Origin: Acidovorax sp. 106
GTDB lineage: Bacteria > Pseudomonadota > Gammaproteobacteria > Burkholderiales > Burkholderiaceae_C
Direction: 5' to 3'
Length of the DNA: 64,000 nt
Assembly: GCF_003663825.1 (NCBI RefSeq)
Contig: NZ_RCCC01000001.1
Coordinates: 1,620,501-1,684,500, forward strand
The position numbers and the translations under genes were made by a program. The notes below the pieces were generated by a model. It saw only the letters and a list, made by a program, of their open reading frames with translations, was not told the DNA's origin and ran no database searches. Positions within the stretch are counted from its first letter, which is position 1, and each line of letters opens with the position of its first letter. Positions 1 through 8,358 of this stretch are shown in pieces.

Positions 1-44
1 CGGTGCTGGCGCTGTGGCAGGCGGTGTTTGGGGCTGCGCACTGA
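1..44 (+). CDS. C-terminal end of an unidentified protein (partial)
   Basis: The frame beginning at base 3 reads VLALWQAVFGAAH followed by a TGA stop at 42-44. It uses the GC-rich codons typical of the window. Only 13 residues are inside the window, so neither family nor function can be named. It could also be a chance open frame. Confidence 0.4.
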   Translation, partial: VLALWQAVFGAAH

Positions 45-100
45 AGTCCGATGGCGCAAAGAACCTGTTCAAAGGCGCACGCCAGTGCAGCACCTTTTTA

Positions 101-156
101 CAAGAAGTCACCCCTAGCGCCCTATTTACAAGCGCAAGCAGCTACGCTTTTTATAG
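101..156 (-). repeat. Interspersed repeat, copy 1
   Basis: Read on the minus strand this is a diverged copy of the family whose core is ATAGCTGCTAGCGCTTAT (here GTAGCTGCTTGCGCTTGT), followed by GGCGCTAGGGG. It lies in the 191-bp gap between the first partial gene and the 3' end of the ATPase gene. Nothing else is recognised in this gap. Confidence 0.6.
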
Positions 157-235
157 CACACCACATTCATCACCCAAATGGCTGTGCGGGTGGAGGGCAC
201 CCGCAACGGGGAGATGGGTGTTGCACCGTAAATGC

Positions 236-1405
236 TCAGCCCAATTCACCCAGCAACTCTGCAATGGCGCTCACTGGCACCACATCCACACCATCCTTGA
301 GCGGATAGCGCCGTGCTACCGGTGCCACCACCACCGTGCGCGTGGGCTGCAAATCATCGCGCGCATGCCAAAAGCCCTTGGTCACCGTGGGTGCAGACGA
401 GAACTTCACTTCGATGCAAAGGCAGCGTTGCCCCACTTGCACCACGATGTCCATCTCTGCCCCCGCCGCCGTGCGATAGAAGCCCAGCTGCGCCCCCTCG
501 GGCAGGTGCGCAGCCACCTGCTCCACCACAAACCCCTCCCACGACGCTCCGACAATGGGGTGGCCTTGCAAGTCCGACAGGCTGGCGATGTTGAGCAGCG
601 CGTGGAGCAGGCCGCTATCGCGGATATAGGTCTTGGGTGACTTGACCAGCCGCTTGCCCACATTGGGCAAATGCGGCTCCAACCTGCGCACCAGCATCGT
701 GTCCACCAGCAGGTCAAGGTAGCGTGCCGCCGTAGTGTGCGATGCGCCACCCAGCGATTGCCCCAGCTGCGACGCATTGAAAAGCTGCCCTTGCAGGTGC
801 GCCAGCATGCGCCAGAAGCGGTGCAACGCATCGGCCGCCACACTCACGCCCATCTGCGGCAGGTCGCGCTGCAAAAAGGCCTGAATGAAATCCTGCCTCC
901 ATGCATAGGCCAGCCGATCACTGGGCGCCAGGTGCGCCAGCGGAAAACCGCCCCGGTGCCACAACTGCTGCAGCTCGTCCAGGTCGTTGGTAGCCGCCAC
1001 CTCGCTGGCCAGCAGCGGCGTGAGCTCCAGGTAGCCCACGCGCCCTGCCAGCGACTCTGATCGCTGCCGCAGCAGCACCCCACTGGCCGAGCCCAGCAGC
1101 AAAAAGCGCCCAGGCTTGCGGTGCGCATCCATCTCCGGGCGCAGGTGGGTGAACAAGTCAGGCAACATCTGCACCTCGTCCATCACCACCAACTTGTCGC
1201 GGTGCTGTGCCAAAAAGAGTTCCGGCTCAGCCAGTTGCGCCCGATCGGCAGGGCGCTCCAGGTCCAGAAAAAGTGCATCAGGGTGCTGTGCGGCCATCGC
1301 CCTGGCCAGCGTGGTCTTGCCGACCTGGCGCGGCCCCAGCAGGACGATGCCGGGATAGAAGGCGAGGCGTTCTTCTAACAGAGGTCTGAGCTTGCGGCCA
1401 ATCAT
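236..1405 (-). CDS. AAA ATPase with C-terminal DUF4143 domain
   Basis: A predicted ATP-binding protein of 389 residues, the usual length for the AAA_14/DUF4143 family. The Walker A loop GPRQVGKTT is at residues 24-32 and a Walker B-like strand LVVMDEVQ near residue 72. A sensor-like LLLGSAS follows. The C-terminal half contains the DUF4143 nuclease-like fold with the VEQVAAHL...EIDIVVQ type region ending in CIEVKFS. Members are widespread, often horizontally mobile, and have no settled biochemical role. Start ATG is at 1403-1405. There is no partner gene on either side. The start codon touches a perfect inverted repeat (1406-1442), which probably governs expression. Confidence 0.85.
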   Translation of the reverse strand: MIGRKLRPLLEERLAFYPGIVLLGPRQVGKTTLARAMAAQHPDALFLDLERPADRAQLAEPELFLAQHRDKLVVMDEVQMLPDLFTHLRPEMDAHRKPGRFLLLGSASGVLLRQRSESLAGRVGYLELTPLLASEVAATNDLDELQQLWHRGGFPLAHLAPSDRLAYAWRQDFIQAFLQRDLPQMGVSVAADALHRFWRMLAHLQGQLFNASQLGQSLGGASHTTAARYLDLLVDTMLVRRLEPHLPNVGKRLVKSPKTYIRDSGLLHALLNIASLSDLQGHPIVGASWEGFVVEQVAAHLPEGAQLGFYRTAAGAEMDIVVQVGQRCLCIEVKFSSAPTVTKGFWHARDDLQPTRTVVVAPVARRYPLKDGVDVVPVSAIAELLGELG

Positions 1406-1442
1406 CCTTGTATTTTGATCGTCAAAAACTCAAAATACAAGG
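1406..1442 (-). promoter_or_regulatory. Perfect 13-bp inverted repeat abutting the ATPase start codon
   Basis: The arms CCTTGTATTTTGA and TCAAAATACAAGG are exact complements separated by 11 bases, and the second arm ends directly against the ATG on the minus strand. No separate Shine-Dalgarno site is visible; the only AAGG is inside the arm. The element could be an operator or a hairpin that hides the translation start. This function is inferred from position and symmetry only. Confidence 0.65.
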
Positions 1443-1753
1443 TAATCGTCCGCGCCCACCACAAGGCGTTGCGAGTGCGCTCCGGGATGCATCCATGCGA
1501 AAAGGTGCTCCCACCGCCCCAAACCACAGCCCCCCAAAAAACGCTCGGGTAAAACCTTTCAAAGCCTTGCCCCGCGTTTCGGCAGACTCAGCGCGGACGA
1601 CTGGGGTGGCCTTGAGTACCAGCGCCAGAACGACAAGAAGGAGCGATGACGCCAGGAGCGTTCTGTGATCCAGTCCTGGGACGAAGCGCAACCTTGGCGC
1701 CACGCTGCCATCGCCCATGAAACACTTGCGCAACGTTCCGAAACAAAAAGTTA
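1443..1753. other. Intergenic region with no recognised gene
   Basis: About 310 bases between the ATPase inverted repeat and the TetR operator. Both strands were checked. Open frames here are short, have no homology I recognise, and show no good ribosome-binding sites. The right part becomes AT-rich toward the TetR promoter. Confidence 0.5.
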
Positions 1754-1771
1754 ATTAATCGATTGATTAAT
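1754..1771 (+). promoter_or_regulatory. Probable TetR operator
   Basis: ATTAATC and GATTAAT form a perfect 7-bp inverted repeat around a 4-base spacer in an AT-rich stretch 20 bp upstream of the TetR start. Position and symmetry fit an autoregulatory operator. No footprint can be claimed from sequence. Confidence 0.55.
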
Positions 1772-1791
1772 ACATGGTGTAATCGCGCACC

Positions 1792-2496
1792 ATGGTTGCT
1801 ACCCCTCCCTCGCCCCCTGACGCAGCAGATTCCCGAGCCCGCCTGCTGGATGCCGCACTGCGCCTGTTTGCAGAGCAAGGCTTTGCCAAGACCCCCATCC
1901 GCCAGATTGCCGAAGCGGCTTCGGTCAACACGGCACTGATCAGCTACTACTTTGGCGACAAGAAGGGGCTGTACACCGCGGCCTACAGCGAGTCCTTTGG
2001 CGGGCCGCTGCAGGCCAGCGCTGGGCCCGATGGCCAATCGCTGGACTTGTTTCTGGAGCAGTTCATCACCGGCTTCATGCAGCCCCTGCACCAGGGCAGC
2101 CGCATCGAGCTGAGCATGCGGCTGCACTTTCGCGAAATGCTCGACCCCACCGGGCTGTGGGAGCAAGAGCTGGAATGCGAGATCAAGCCCATGCACGCCG
2201 CGATGGTGCAGGTGCTGTGCACCGCCGTGGGCGCGGCCGAGCCCGACGAGGACGTGCACCGACTGGCGCTGTCTATTGGGGCGCTGCCCATGCAGTACTA
2301 CGCCCACCGCGACCTGATCCAGCAGGTCTGCCCCAGCCTGGCCGACAGCCCCGAGGGCCTGACCGCCACCACCCACCGACTCATCGACATGGCCCACCAC
2401 CTGGTGGCGGGCGAGGCCCAGCGGCGGCGCAACGCGGCGATGGCTGCGACTTCCTCCACCCGCCGTGCCTCTACCCCTGAAGGAGACTCCCTGTGA
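1792..2496 (+). CDS. TetR/AcrR-family regulator with CerR-type (DUF1956) C-terminal domain
   Basis: A 234-residue repressor-like protein. Residues about 10-60 form the TetR helix-turn-helix domain (ARLLDAALRLFAEQGFAKT, then IRQIAEAASVNTALISYYF, the recognition helix followed by the usual YFGDKKGLY). The remainder matches the DUF1956/CerR ligand domain found in regulators placed beside efflux pumps (E. coli CecR/YbiH is the known example). The stop overlaps the GTG start of the outer-membrane factor gene (GTGA), so it is translationally coupled to the RND operon. It very likely represses its own promoter and the pump genes. The inducer is unknown. Confidence 0.88.
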   Translation: MVATPPSPPDAADSRARLLDAALRLFAEQGFAKTPIRQIAEAASVNTALISYYFGDKKGLYTAAYSESFGGPLQASAGPDGQSLDLFLEQFITGFMQPLHQGSRIELSMRLHFREMLDPTGLWEQELECEIKPMHAAMVQVLCTAVGAAEPDEDVHRLALSIGALPMQYYAHRDLIQQVCPSLADSPEGLTATTHRLIDMAHHLVAGEAQRRRNAAMAATSSTRRASTPEGDSL

Positions 2497-3950
2497 CGCA
2501 TTCCGCAACCCGCCGCGCAGGCCATCGGCTGTGGCTGGTACTGCCCATGGTCGTGACACTGGCCGCGCCCCTGACAGCCTGCACCACCACGCGCCCGCCA
2601 CAGGCCGTGGCACCCGCCACGCCCACCGCCTGGCAGGCCCCGCTGCCGCACGACGGGCAGTTGCAGCACCTCACTGACTGGTGGGCCCGCACCCACGACC
2701 CGGTGCTGGTGGCGCTGATCACATCGGCCCAGCGCATCAGCCCCAGCCTCGCGCAGGCGCGCAGCCGGGTCGAACAAGCCCGCGCCACACAGACCACCGC
2801 CCGCGCCGCCCTGCTGCCCACGCTGGATGCGCAGGCCAGCGCCAGCCGGGGCGTGACGGCCCCGGTGACCACGCCCGCCACCAGCGCCCAGGCCGGGTTG
2901 CAAGCGGGGTGGGAGATCGACCTGTTCGGCGCCAACCAGGCCACACGCGATGCGGCCACCGAACGCCTGGCCGGAGCCCAGGCCCTGTGGCACGAGGCCC
3001 GCGTGAGCGTGGCCGCCGAGGCGGCGCTGCAGGTGAGCAGCCTGCGCACCTGCCTGCAGCAGCTGGACGTGGCCGAGCGCGACGCCCAGTCGCGCGCCGC
3101 CACCGCGCGCCTGACCCAAGACAGCCAGCGCGCAGGCTTTACCGCGCCCGCCACCGCCGCCCTGGCCAGCGCCAGCGCGGCCGAGGCCACTGCCCGCGCT
3201 GCCCAGCAGCGCATGCAGTGCGATGTGGACTTCAAGACCCTGGTGGCGCTGACCGGCGAGCCCGAGACCGCGCTGCGCAACCAGGTCACCACCGCCCCCG
3301 TGCCCGGTTTTGACGAAGCCCGCTTCACCATCGCCGCACTGCCCGTGCAGGTGCTGTCGCAGCGGCCCGATGTGTACAACGCCGAGCGCGAAGTGGCCGC
3401 CGCCAGTGCCGAGGTGGGCAGCGCCCAGGCCCAGCGCTGGCCGCGCCTGTCACTGACGGGCACCGTGGGAACCGCCTGGAGCCGTGCGGCGGGCACCACC
3501 ACCGACCTGAGCACCTGGTCGTTCGGGCCGCTGGCGCTGAGCCTGCCGCTGCTCGACGGTGGCCGCCGCGCGGCCCAGGTGGACGCCGCCCGCGCCCGCT
3601 ACGACGAGGCCGTGGCGGTGTACCAGGGCCGCGTGCGCCAGGCCGTGAGCGAGGTAGAGCAAGCCCTGGTGCGCCTGCAAAGCACGGCCGAGCGTGCCGA
3701 CAGCGCCCGTGCGGCCGTGCAGGGCTACCGCACCTCGTTCGACGCGACCGAGGCCCGCTGGCGCGGCGGCCTGGCCAGCCAGGTCGAACTGGAAGACGCC
3801 CGCCGCACGCTGCTGGCCTCCCAGACCACGCTGGTGGCCCTGCAACACGAGCGCCAATCGGCCTGGGTGGCGCTGTACCGCGCGGCGGGGGGCGGCTTTG
3901 ATGCCGCCCACCCCACAGCCCAGGCAACCCCAGCCGCTACGGCGCTCTGA
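2493..3950 (+). CDS. Outer-membrane efflux lipoprotein, NodT/OprM family
   Basis: 485 residues, normal for the family. The N-terminus is a lipoprotein signal with lipobox LTAC near residue 30, so the mature protein should be acylated and form the trimeric outer-membrane channel of an RND pump. Two long alanine-rich OEP repeats with heptad-like QARSRVEQARA and SEVEQALVRL segments form the periplasmic helical barrel. GTG is chosen as start because AAGGAG lies 7 bp upstream and the codon overlaps the TetR stop. It is the second gene of the efflux operon. Confidence 0.9.
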   Translation: MTHSATRRAGHRLWLVLPMVVTLAAPLTACTTTRPPQAVAPATPTAWQAPLPHDGQLQHLTDWWARTHDPVLVALITSAQRISPSLAQARSRVEQARATQTTARAALLPTLDAQASASRGVTAPVTTPATSAQAGLQAGWEIDLFGANQATRDAATERLAGAQALWHEARVSVAAEAALQVSSLRTCLQQLDVAERDAQSRAATARLTQDSQRAGFTAPATAALASASAAEATARAAQQRMQCDVDFKTLVALTGEPETALRNQVTTAPVPGFDEARFTIAALPVQVLSQRPDVYNAEREVAAASAEVGSAQAQRWPRLSLTGTVGTAWSRAAGTTTDLSTWSFGPLALSLPLLDGGRRAAQVDAARARYDEAVAVYQGRVRQAVSEVEQALVRLQSTAERADSARAAVQGYRTSFDATEARWRGGLASQVELEDARRTLLASQTTLVALQHERQSAWVALYRAAGGGFDAAHPTAQATPAATAL

Positions 3951-4001
3951 GCACCAAAGCCCCAGCGCTTCACCCCTCTTTTGAAGAAACGGACGATCTC
4001 C

Positions 4002-5171
4002 ATGCCCGCATTCAAACTCTCTCCCGTCGCCCTGGCCCTGACGGCCCTGTGCGTGCTGACCGGCGGCGCGGCCCTGCTGCACACCGACGCCTCGCGCGCG
4101 GCCGACAAGCCTGCCGCCGCCCAACCCCGCCCCGCCCTCACGGTGACCACCGCCCAGCCCCAGCGCACCAGCGTGACCCAGCGCCTGTCGGCCAACGGCA
4201 ACGTGGCCGCGTGGCAAGAAGCCAGTGTGGGTGCCGAAAGCAACGGCCTGCGCCTGACGGCGGTGAACGTGAACGTGGGCGATGTGGTCAAGGCCGGGCA
4301 GGTGCTGGCCACCTTTGCGGCCGACACGGTGCAGGCCGATGTGGCCCAGGCCCGCGCCAGCGTGCTCGAAGCCGAAGCCAATGCCGCTGAAGCCGCCGCC
4401 AACGCCGAGCGCGCGCGGGGCCTGCAAGCCTCGGGCGCCTTGAGCCAGCAGCAAATCCAGCAATACACCACCGCCGAGCAGACCGCCAAGGCGCGTGTGG
4501 AAGCGGCCCGCGCGCAGCTCAACGCACAGCAGCTGCGGCTGAAGTTCACACAGGTGCTGGCGCCCGACAGCGGCGTGATCTCCGCCCGCACCGCCACCGT
4601 GGGTGCGGTGCTGGCGTCAGGCACTGAGCTGTTCCGCATGGTGCGCAAGGGCCGGCTGGAGTGGCGCGCCGAGGTCACGCAGGCCGAGCTGGCGCGCATC
4701 CGCACGGGCGCCAAGGTGCAGGTCACGGCTGCCAGCGGCGCGGCGGTGGAGGGCACGGTGCGCATGGTGGCCCCCACCGTGGACACGCAAACACGCAACG
4801 CCCTGGTCTACGTGGATTTGCCCGCCAACCCCGACATCCGCGCCGGGATGTTTGCGCGCGGCGACTTTGCGCTGGGCGAGGGCAGCGCCCTCACCGTGCC
4901 GCAAGAGGCCGTGGTGGTGCGCGACGGCTTCTTCTACGTGTTTGTGGTGGACGGCCAGCAGCGTGCGCAGCAGCGCAAGGTGCAGCCCGGCCGCCGTGTG
5001 GCCGACCGGGTGGAAATCACCACCGGGCTGGACGCCAATGCCACTGTGGCCGTGCGGGGCGCGGGCTTTTTGAACGATGGCGATGTGGTGCGCGTGGCCA
5101 ACGACACGGCAGATTCCAAGCCAAAACAGGCTCCATCGCCCGCTCCACAAGCGCAGGCAGCTAGCAAATAA
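4002..5171 (+). CDS. RND efflux periplasmic adaptor (membrane fusion protein)
   Basis: HlyD/AcrA-type adaptor joining the inner-membrane pump to the outer-membrane channel. It starts with a signal-anchor rich in Ala/Leu (LSPVALALTALCVLTGGAAL), then a lipoyl-like half (VNVGDVVKAGQVLATF), a coiled-coil hairpin around residues 105-170 (NAERARGLQASGALSQQQ...), the second lipoyl half (LKFTQVLAPDSGVISARTA) and a beta-barrel domain. ATG 4002 is preferred. An in-frame TTG at 3981 would add seven residues but has no better ribosome-binding site. The gene lies 51 bp after the channel gene and 11 bp before the pump gene. Confidence 0.9.
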   Translation: MPAFKLSPVALALTALCVLTGGAALLHTDASRAADKPAAAQPRPALTVTTAQPQRTSVTQRLSANGNVAAWQEASVGAESNGLRLTAVNVNVGDVVKAGQVLATFAADTVQADVAQARASVLEAEANAAEAAANAERARGLQASGALSQQQIQQYTTAEQTAKARVEAARAQLNAQQLRLKFTQVLAPDSGVISARTATVGAVLASGTELFRMVRKGRLEWRAEVTQAELARIRTGAKVQVTAASGAAVEGTVRMVAPTVDTQTRNALVYVDLPANPDIRAGMFARGDFALGEGSALTVPQEAVVVRDGFFYVFVVDGQQRAQQRKVQPGRRVADRVEITTGLDANATVAVRGAGFLNDGDVVRVANDTADSKPKQAPSPAPQAQAASK

Positions 5172-5182
5172 GGAGCATTTGC

Positions 5183-8100
5183 ATGAATGTCTCTACCTGG
5201 TCGATCAAGAATCCGATACCGGCGCTGATGCTGTTTGTGCTGCTGACCTTCGGCGGCCTGATCGCGTTCAACGCCATGAAGGTGCAGAACTTTCCGGACA
5301 TGGACTTGCCCACCATCTCGGTGACGGTGAGCCTGCCCGGCGCCTCGCCCACGCAGCTGGAAAACGATGTCGCCCGCAAGGTCGAAAACAGCATCGCCAC
5401 GCTGCAGGGCCTCAAGCACATCTACACCAAGGTGCAGGACGGCGGCGCCACCATCACCGCCGAGTTCCGCCTGGAAAAGCCCACGCAGGAGGCGCTGGAT
5501 GACGTGAGATCTGCCGTGGCCCGCATCCGCGGCGACCTGCCCGGCGATGTGCGTGACCCCATCGTCACCAAGATGGACCTGGCCGCGCAGCCGGTGCTGG
5601 CGTTCACCGTGGCCTCGCCGCGCATGGACGACGAAGCGCTGTCGTGGTTTGTGGACAACGACGTGGCCAAGAAGCTGCTCACCGTGCGCGGTGTGGGCGC
5701 CGTCACCCGCGTGGGCGGGGTGGATCGGCAGGTGCAGGTGGCACTCGACCCCATCAAGCTGCAGGCGCTGGGCGCCACGGCGGCCGATGTATCGCGCCAA
5801 CTGCGCCTGGTGCAGACCGAAAGCGCCGGCGGGCGCACCGACCTGGGCGGCAGCGAGCAACCCGTGCGCACACTGGCCACGGTGCAGACGGCGCAAGAGC
5901 TGGCAGGCCTGACCCTGGCGCTGTCTGACGGCCGCCGTGTGCAGCTGGACCAGCTTGCCACCGTGACCGACACCATTGCCGAGCCCCGCGCCATGGCGCT
6001 GCTCAACGGCAAGCCGGTGGTGGGGTTTGAGGTCTCGCGCAGCAAGGGCGCCAGCGAAGTGGAAGTGGGCGCCGCTGTGCAGGTGGCACTGGCCGAGCTG
6101 CGGGCCGTGCACCCCGATCTGGAGATCACCGAGGCCTTCAACTTTGTGGACCCGGTGCAGGAGGAATACGACGGATCGATGCACCTGCTGTACGAAGGCG
6201 CGCTGCTGGCCGTGGTGGTGGTGTGGCTGTTCCTGCGCGACTGGCGCGCCACCTTTGTCTCGGCCGTGGCGCTGCCGCTGTCGGTCATCCCGGCGTTCAT
6301 CGGCATGCAGTGGCTGGGCTTTTCGATCAACGTGATCTCGCTGCTGGCGCTGTCGCTGGTGGTGGGCATTTTGGTGGACGACGCCATCGTGGAGGTCGAG
6401 AACATCGTGCGCCACCTGCGCATGGGCAAGACGCCCTACCAGGCCGCGATGGAAGCCGCCGACGAAATTGGCCTGGCCGTGGTGGCCACCACCTTCACGC
6501 TGATTGCGGTGTTTTTGCCCACCGCGTTCATGAGCGGCATTGCGGGCAAGTTCTTCAAGCAGTTTGGCTGGACGGCGTCGCTCGCCGTGTTTGCCAGCCT
6601 GGTGGTGGCGCGGGTGCTCACGCCCATGATGGCGGCGTACATCCTCAAGCCCATCGTGGGCGAGCACCGCGACCCGCGCTGGATGGGCGTGTACCTGCGC
6701 TGGGCGGCGTGGTGCATCCAGCACCGCTGGATCACCTTTGTCGCCACAATTGCCTTCTTTGCCGGGTCGCTCGCGCTCATCCCGCTGCTGCCCACGGGCT
6801 TCATCCCACCGGACGACAACTCGCAAACCCAGGTGTACCTGGAGCTGCCCCCCGGCGCCACGCTGGCCCAGACGCGCGCCGTGGCCGAAGACGCCCGAGA
6901 GCGCGTGGCCGGGGTGGCCCACGTCAAGAGCGTGTACACCACCATCGGCGGCGGCACGGCGGGCTCGGACCCATTTGCGGGCGGCGGCAACGCCGAAACC
7001 CGCAAGGCCACGCTGACCATCACGCTGGATGCGCGCGGTGATCGCCCGCGCAAGCAGGGCATTGAGGCGGACATCCGCACAGCGCTAGAGAGCCTGCCCG
7101 GGGTTCGCACCAAGGTGGGCCTGGGCGGCTCGGGCGAGAAGTACGTGCTGGTGCTCACGGGCGACGACCCGCAGGCGCTGCAAACCGCCGCGCTGGCGGT
7201 GGAGAAAGACCTGCGCACCATTCCTGGCCTGGGCAGCATCTCGTCCACGGCCAGCCTGGTGCGCTCGGAAATCGCCGTGCGCCCCGACTTTGCCCGCGCC
7301 GCCGACCTGGGCGTGACCAGCAGCGCCATTGCCGAGACGCTGCGCATTGCCACCGTGGGCGACTACGACACGGCCCTGCCCAAGCTCAACCTGGCCTCGC
7401 GCCAGGTGCCCATCGTCGTCAAGCTGCAAGACGATGCGCGCAAAGACTTGGCCGTGCTGGAGCGCCTGCCCGTGCCCGGCGCCAAAGGCCCGGTGCTATT
7501 GGGACAAGTGGCCACGCTGGAGTTCAGCGGTGGCCCGGCGGTGGTGGACCGCTATGACCGAGCCCGCAACGTCAACTTCGAGATCGAGCTGTCAGGCCAG
7601 CCGCTGGGCGATGTGACGCAGGCCGTGGCCGCGCTGCCCTCCATCACCCACCTGCCGCCCGGCGTGCGCCAGATCACCATTGGCGACGCCGAGATGATGG
7701 AAGAGCTGTTCGCCAGCTTTGGCCTGGCCATGCTCACGGGCGTGCTGTGCATCTACATCGTGCTGGTGCTGCTGTTCAAGGACTTCCTGCACCCGGCCAC
7801 CATCCTGGTGGCGCTGCCGCTGTCGCTGGGTGGGGCGTTTGTGGGCCTGCTGATTGCGCAAAAGAGCTTCTCGATGCCCTCGCTCATCGGGCTGATCATG
7901 CTCATGGGCATTGCCACCAAGAACTCCATCTTGCTGGTGGAATACGCCATCCTGGCGCGGCGCGAGCACGGCATGACACGCTTTGAAGCGCTGATGGACG
8001 CCTGCCACAAGCGCGCACGCCCCATCATCATGACCACGCTGGCCATGGGCGCAGGCATGATGCCCATTGCCCTGGGGCTGGGCGCGGCCGATGGCAGCTT

Positions 8101-8281
8101 CCGCTCGCCCATGGCGGTGGCGGTGATTGGCGGGCTCATCACCTCCACCTTCTTGAGCCTGCTGGTCATCCCGGCGGTGTTCACGGGGGTGGATGACCTG
8201 GGGCTGAAGATCGGGCGGCTGTGGCGGCGGCTGAGCGGAGGGGGGCGCAGCGACGCCCCCGCATCCCAGTCCACGCAGTGA
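5183..8281 (+). CDS. RND-family proton-driven efflux permease (HAE1/AcrB-like)
   Basis: 1032 residues, the full length of an inner-membrane RND pump that exports hydrophobic compounds using the proton gradient. The N-terminal TM1 (IPALMLFVLLTFGGLIAF), the two large periplasmic loops and twelve expected TM helices are present. TM4 carries the proton-relay pair in GILVDDAIVEVEN, and the second half repeats the pattern with GLIMLMGIATKNSILLVE. AAGGAG sits 7 bp upstream of the ATG. Substrate cannot be deduced. It ends the operon with the TetR, channel and adaptor genes. Confidence 0.93.
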   Translation: MNVSTWSIKNPIPALMLFVLLTFGGLIAFNAMKVQNFPDMDLPTISVTVSLPGASPTQLENDVARKVENSIATLQGLKHIYTKVQDGGATITAEFRLEKPTQEALDDVRSAVARIRGDLPGDVRDPIVTKMDLAAQPVLAFTVASPRMDDEALSWFVDNDVAKKLLTVRGVGAVTRVGGVDRQVQVALDPIKLQALGATAADVSRQLRLVQTESAGGRTDLGGSEQPVRTLATVQTAQELAGLTLALSDGRRVQLDQLATVTDTIAEPRAMALLNGKPVVGFEVSRSKGASEVEVGAAVQVALAELRAVHPDLEITEAFNFVDPVQEEYDGSMHLLYEGALLAVVVVWLFLRDWRATFVSAVALPLSVIPAFIGMQWLGFSINVISLLALSLVVGILVDDAIVEVENIVRHLRMGKTPYQAAMEAADEIGLAVVATTFTLIAVFLPTAFMSGIAGKFFKQFGWTASLAVFASLVVARVLTPMMAAYILKPIVGEHRDPRWMGVYLRWAAWCIQHRWITFVATIAFFAGSLALIPLLPTGFIPPDDNSQTQVYLELPPGATLAQTRAVAEDARERVAGVAHVKSVYTTIGGGTAGSDPFAGGGNAETRKATLTITLDARGDRPRKQGIEADIRTALESLPGVRTKVGLGGSGEKYVLVLTGDDPQALQTAALAVEKDLRTIPGLGSISSTASLVRSEIAVRPDFARAADLGVTSSAIAETLRIATVGDYDTALPKLNLASRQVPIVVKLQDDARKDLAVLERLPVPGAKGPVLLGQVATLEFSGGPAVVDRYDRARNVNFEIELSGQPLGDVTQAVAALPSITHLPPGVRQITIGDAEMMEELFASFGLAMLTGVLCIYIVLVLLFKDFLHPATILVALPLSLGGAFVGLLIAQKSFSMPSLIGLIMLMGIATKNSILLVEYAILARREHGMTRFEALMDACHKRARPIIMTTLAMGAGMMPIALGLGAADGSFRSPMAVAVIGGLITSTFLSLLVIPAVFTGVDDLGLKIGRLWRRLSGGGRSDAPASQSTQ

Positions 8282-8286
8282 AACCG

Positions 8287-8318
8287 CAAACTACCGGGCA
8301 AGCCCGGGGGTTTGCCAG
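8287..8318 (+). terminator. Probable terminator of the efflux operon
   Basis: CAAAC..CCGGG, a 4-base loop, then CCCGG..GTTTG form a stem with a small internal mismatch directly after the pump stop. Only a short run of four T follows, so efficiency is uncertain. Confidence 0.45.
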
Positions 8319-8358
8319 CTTTTGACCGGGTCCGTTGTCTGGATAATGGCCCCAGCCT

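Noticed and set aside
4934..6922. A 662-codon minus-strand open frame across the RND pump gene
   Set aside because: It is His/Gly/Arg-rich, has no family motifs, and mirrors the GC-rich codon pattern of the real gene on the plus strand.
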